The notes below the pieces were generated by a model, which was given only the letters and a program-made list of their open reading frames with translations, was not told where the DNA came from and made no database searches. A DNA stretch of 8,060 nt from Candidatus Methanocomedens sp. (GTDB lineage: Archaea > Halobacteriota > Methanosarcinia > Methanosarcinales > Methanocomedenaceae), in contig PYCK01000244.1 in assembly GCA_009649835.1 (NCBI GenBank), positions 1 through 8,060 of the forward strand, given 5' to 3'. Below are positions 6,053-8,060 of this stretch, piece by piece. Every line of letters starts with the position of its first letter. Position 1 is the stretch's first letter. Position numbers and translations under genes: made by a program.

Positions 6053-6765
6053 CACTGAATGTAGCAGAAACTGTGCGGAAAATGATGGGGTGGTGTCCGA
6101 ATGTAACACCGTTGAGATACAGATCAATGCAGCCTGTTGATTTTGAATATACTTCACTGGAACCATCTGGCGAATCAAATGTTGAAAGCATCCAATCCAA
6201 CAATATCGCATTCCCTGCTAATACTTCTTTGTTTACTCTTTGCTTTGTGATATGCTTTTATCTGGTCATTCCTTTAGCCCGGAACATGGATTATGCGATC
6301 TCGATTCCAATTCTCGTTGGAATGTATTCCTTATTTTACTTCATTGTGGTCAAAACATTCCAGGCAAACATTTCAATTGATGAAAATGGAGTGCACTTTA
6401 AGTCCTTCGGGTTAAGGGATTTCACACTAAACTACAGGGACATTAAATCCGTTACACCAAACAAATATGCAAAACCTTCAATCGTATTTATGGCAGCAAT
6501 GCTAATTATCCTTGCTGCAATGCTTGCATATTCAGTAATATCCGGGGAATGGCAATTGGTCATATCAATTGTTCTATTGCTGCCATGGTACTTGCTTGTG
6601 AAACATAAGCAAGACCGGAAATACCATGATCTAGATACACAATTGTATATCGAATACGAAAATAAAAAGTGGTATGAATTGACTGCTTATTATTCGATTG
6701 TAACAGACGAGATGACTGCATCCGGAATACAGGCTGCGATTGAATATTACGGGGGGGCAAAGTGA
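6049..6765 (+). CDS. DUF1673-like four-helix membrane protein with MGWCPN leader
   Basis: This 238-residue protein has no known function. The N-terminus VAETVRKMMGWCPN (motif at 12-18) matches the pattern I recall for DUF1673, a family centred on Methanosarcina. Membrane segments lie at about 59-78, 82-103, 143-163 and 167-185. Charges (R10, K11, R23, R25 before the first; K187-R190 after the last) predict N- and C-termini inside. The loop between helices 2 and 3 (106-140: ISIDENGVHFKSFGLRDFTL...YRDIKSV) reads like a short PH-type beta domain, and 195-238 continues in the cytoplasm. The start is TTG 6049, overlapping the previous stop (TTGA), with SD GAGGGG at 6037-6042; the first in-frame ATG (6082) would delete the leader that the next gene conserves. 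The gene is visibly AT-richer than arcS (35-42% G+C in two 60-base lines counted, against 60% in one arcS line). Confidence 0.72.
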   Translation: MTLNVAETVRKMMGWCPNVTPLRYRSMQPVDFEYTSLEPSGESNVESIQSNNIAFPANTSLFTLCFVICFYLVIPLARNMDYAISIPILVGMYSLFYFIVVKTFQANISIDENGVHFKSFGLRDFTLNYRDIKSVTPNKYAKPSIVFMAAMLIILAAMLAYSVISGEWQLVISIVLLLPWYLLVKHKQDRKYHDLDTQLYIEYENKKWYELTAYYSIVTDEMTASGIQAAIEYYGGAK

Positions 6766-6766
6766 A

Positions 6767-8035
6767 ATGACTGTTTCTTTCGAATATATTAAGAGAATGA
6801 TGGGGTGGTGCCCCAATGCCGAAATGCAGCTGAAAAGGGAGGGAATATATATGGATTCGTATGGAGTAATCGTTATTAATAAAATTAAAGGTATGGGATT
6901 CAATGGTTTTGTCAGTATCCTGCATCTGGTGTATGCACTGTGGCTTGTCAGTACAGCCTTAAGGGTGCTGGCAAATGTACAGATATTTCCGTGGTATGTG
7001 ATGGATATTATATTCTTATCTTCAGGGATACTTCTGTTAATAGGTATCACATCGCTGGTGATGTTCTTTAATTTCGTGAAATCTGCACAAATCCAGAGGA
7101 TACTGGCTTCCAGTAATATTGTTTTGACACTTGTGTTTTTCTGGTATCTGGGCCAGACCCTGATATCGCATGAATCCCAGATCACGGTATTTGACAAACC
7201 GTTCAATTACTATGCTTTCGGTATAATTTCATTGATAGTTTTTACAGCTATCCTGGCGGTACCTAATATCATGGCTTTTTTCAGCAAACCCGTTGAGAAA
7301 AAGAACACACGGTTCATTGCTGCAGCGGTACTTGTCTTTATTATTTCATTCGCCTCTTTGGGAGCGTATTATACCTACCTTGGTAATCAGAGGGAAGTCT
7401 TGCTGATAGAGGAACAGCCCGGAGATTCTGGATATAGATTATATGGATTAGACCCGAATGTGATCGACACAAGTGCATTCGGACCGTTCGAGTACCAGTA
7501 TTTCCTTGATTCCAATAGCAAAACGACTGGTCATCCCATTACTTCAGGGGCATACGAGGCCATACAGTTCCTGCAGGGTGAAGAGAGTGGCAGTGTCCTG
7601 GGGTGGTGGGACTATGAACTCGATATAAAGGCATCTGGCAAGGAGCCTGTTATTGCCTATGCCTCTGAGGAGATTAAATGGTCTGTTGGTAGACCGTCTG
7701 AACTATACGATACCTTCGAATCCAATGAGAAGGTTATGGATGTATCCAGGTTCTTCACTGCCACTTCTGAGGAAGTTGCAAGTGATATTGCCGGGAAGTA
7801 CGGGGCCAGGTACGTGTACATTTCAAGGAACAGATGGGATGTTTACTTCACGGTTATGTACATGACCGCCTGGCCTAACTTTAAAGTAGGGGAGGTAGGC
7901 GGTTTTCAATCCGAAGCTTTTATTAAAGAATACTATGAGCCGTCTGTGGCTTACAAGTTCAATACTGGTGCGGAAATGGAGTATTTTGAGAAGATATTCG
8001 AGAATGAGGATGTGTTGATTTACGAGTTGAAGTGA
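6767..8035 (+). CDS. Membrane protein: MGWCPN leader, five helices, AglB/STT3-like outer C-terminal domain
   Basis: This 422-residue protein has three parts. Residues 1-17 (FEYIKRMMGWCPN) repeat the leader of the preceding gene. Five membrane segments follow at about 49-71, 78-103, 117-134, 150-171 and 183-205; Lys/Arg-rich loops at 105-111 and 174-182 put the N-terminus inside and residues 206-422 outside. The outer domain resembles the soluble end of archaeal oligosaccharyltransferase: AYEAIQFLQ, then VLGWWDYELDI with WWDYE at 280-284 (AglB has WWDYG), later DVSRFFTATSEEVASDIAGKYGARYVYISRN (325-355), and a closing VLIYELK. Canonical AglB has about 13 helices with catalytic acidic loops; these are absent, so transfer activity is unlikely. 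ATG 6767 is one base after the previous stop, behind a G7 run. The in-frame TTG 6740 lacks an SD and is rejected. Other GT-C-type membrane proteins carry similar C-terminal domains and remain possible relatives. Confidence 0.7.
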   Translation: MTVSFEYIKRMMGWCPNAEMQLKREGIYMDSYGVIVINKIKGMGFNGFVSILHLVYALWLVSTALRVLANVQIFPWYVMDIIFLSSGILLLIGITSLVMFFNFVKSAQIQRILASSNIVLTLVFFWYLGQTLISHESQITVFDKPFNYYAFGIISLIVFTAILAVPNIMAFFSKPVEKKNTRFIAAAVLVFIISFASLGAYYTYLGNQREVLLIEEQPGDSGYRLYGLDPNVIDTSAFGPFEYQYFLDSNSKTTGHPITSGAYEAIQFLQGEESGSVLGWWDYELDIKASGKEPVIAYASEEIKWSVGRPSELYDTFESNEKVMDVSRFFTATSEEVASDIAGKYGARYVYISRNRWDVYFTVMYMTAWPNFKVGEVGGFQSEAFIKEYYEPSVAYKFNTGAEMEYFEKIFENEDVLIYELK

Positions 8036-8060
8036 GGGGGGCAGCCGGGTGAGATTAAAG
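8034..8060 (+). promoter_or_regulatory. Ribosome-binding site and possible start of a further operon gene
   Basis: GAGGGGGG (8034-8041) overlaps the stop of the preceding gene and resembles the SD used by the gene at 6049. Eight bases later GTG at 8049-8051 opens a frame (GTG AGA TTA AAG) that runs to the window edge. Alternatively GGGTGAG (8047-8053) is itself the SD for a start just beyond 8060. Either reading says the operon continues. Confidence 0.45.

Noticed and set aside
6740..6766. TTG 6740 as the start of the last gene
   Set aside because: It has no SD, would overlap the previous gene by 26 bases, and adds a non-conserved MNITGGQSE. ATG 6767 sits behind a G-rich SD and gives a leader matching the preceding paralogue.
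6631..7206. Minus-strand open frame of 191 codons opposite the two membrane genes
   Set aside because: It spans the junction of two well-supported plus-strand genes and has no promoter, SD or recognisable motif.
6767..8035. Full oligosaccharyltransferase (AglB) assignment
   Set aside because: The protein has five helices rather than about 13, lacks the catalytic acidic loops, and has WWDYE rather than WWDYG. Only the outer domain is comparable.

Overview
The window looks like a chromosomal piece of a methanogen or methanotroph-related euryarchaeon, most likely Methanosarcinales (Methanosarcina, Methanoperedens or an ANME-2 relative). The archaeal signs are archaeosine synthase (ArcS), a CTP-dependent riboflavin kinase with an N-terminal HTH, an archaeal-type RibB, TATA boxes placed for short-leader or leaderless transcripts, and DUF1673-type proteins with the MGWCPN motif, a family I associate with Methanosarcina. 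No tRNA, rRNA, CRISPR array or insertion sequence is visible.

Layout. (1) 131-2801, plus strand: arcS, then a tightly coupled sugar isomerase/AP-endonuclease-like TIM-barrel gene. (2) 2802-2952: AT-rich spacer with a dyad and TATA-like boxes, leading to a small winged-HTH regulator (2953-3336) with a strong Shine-Dalgarno (SD) site. (3) 3337-3468: convergent junction with three 21-bp tandem repeats and a hairpin, the outer part of which reaches into the end of ribB. (4) 5522-3445, minus strand: a DUF169 protein, ribK and ribB. RibK makes FMN from riboflavin, and RibB makes the four-carbon precursor of riboflavin. (5) 5523-5605: compact divergent promoter. (6) 5606-8035, plus strand: a Cys-containing HTH protein followed by two membrane proteins. 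The junctions are a 4-bp overlap and a 1-bp gap, so this is a clear operon, and it probably continues beyond the window.

The last operon is the most interesting part. Both membrane proteins begin with nearly the same cytoplasmic leader ending in MMGWCPN. The first continues as a four-helix DUF1673-like protein. The second continues into five predicted helices and an outward-facing C-terminal domain that resembles the soluble domain of the archaeal oligosaccharyltransferase AglB/STT3, with WWDYE in place of WWDYG. The arrangement suggests a small membrane system with a cytoplasmic DNA-binding protein (CX2CX5C cluster), a membrane partner and a surface protein carrying a glycosyltransferase-type domain. 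Its function is unknown. All family assignments come from reading the translations, not from database searches.
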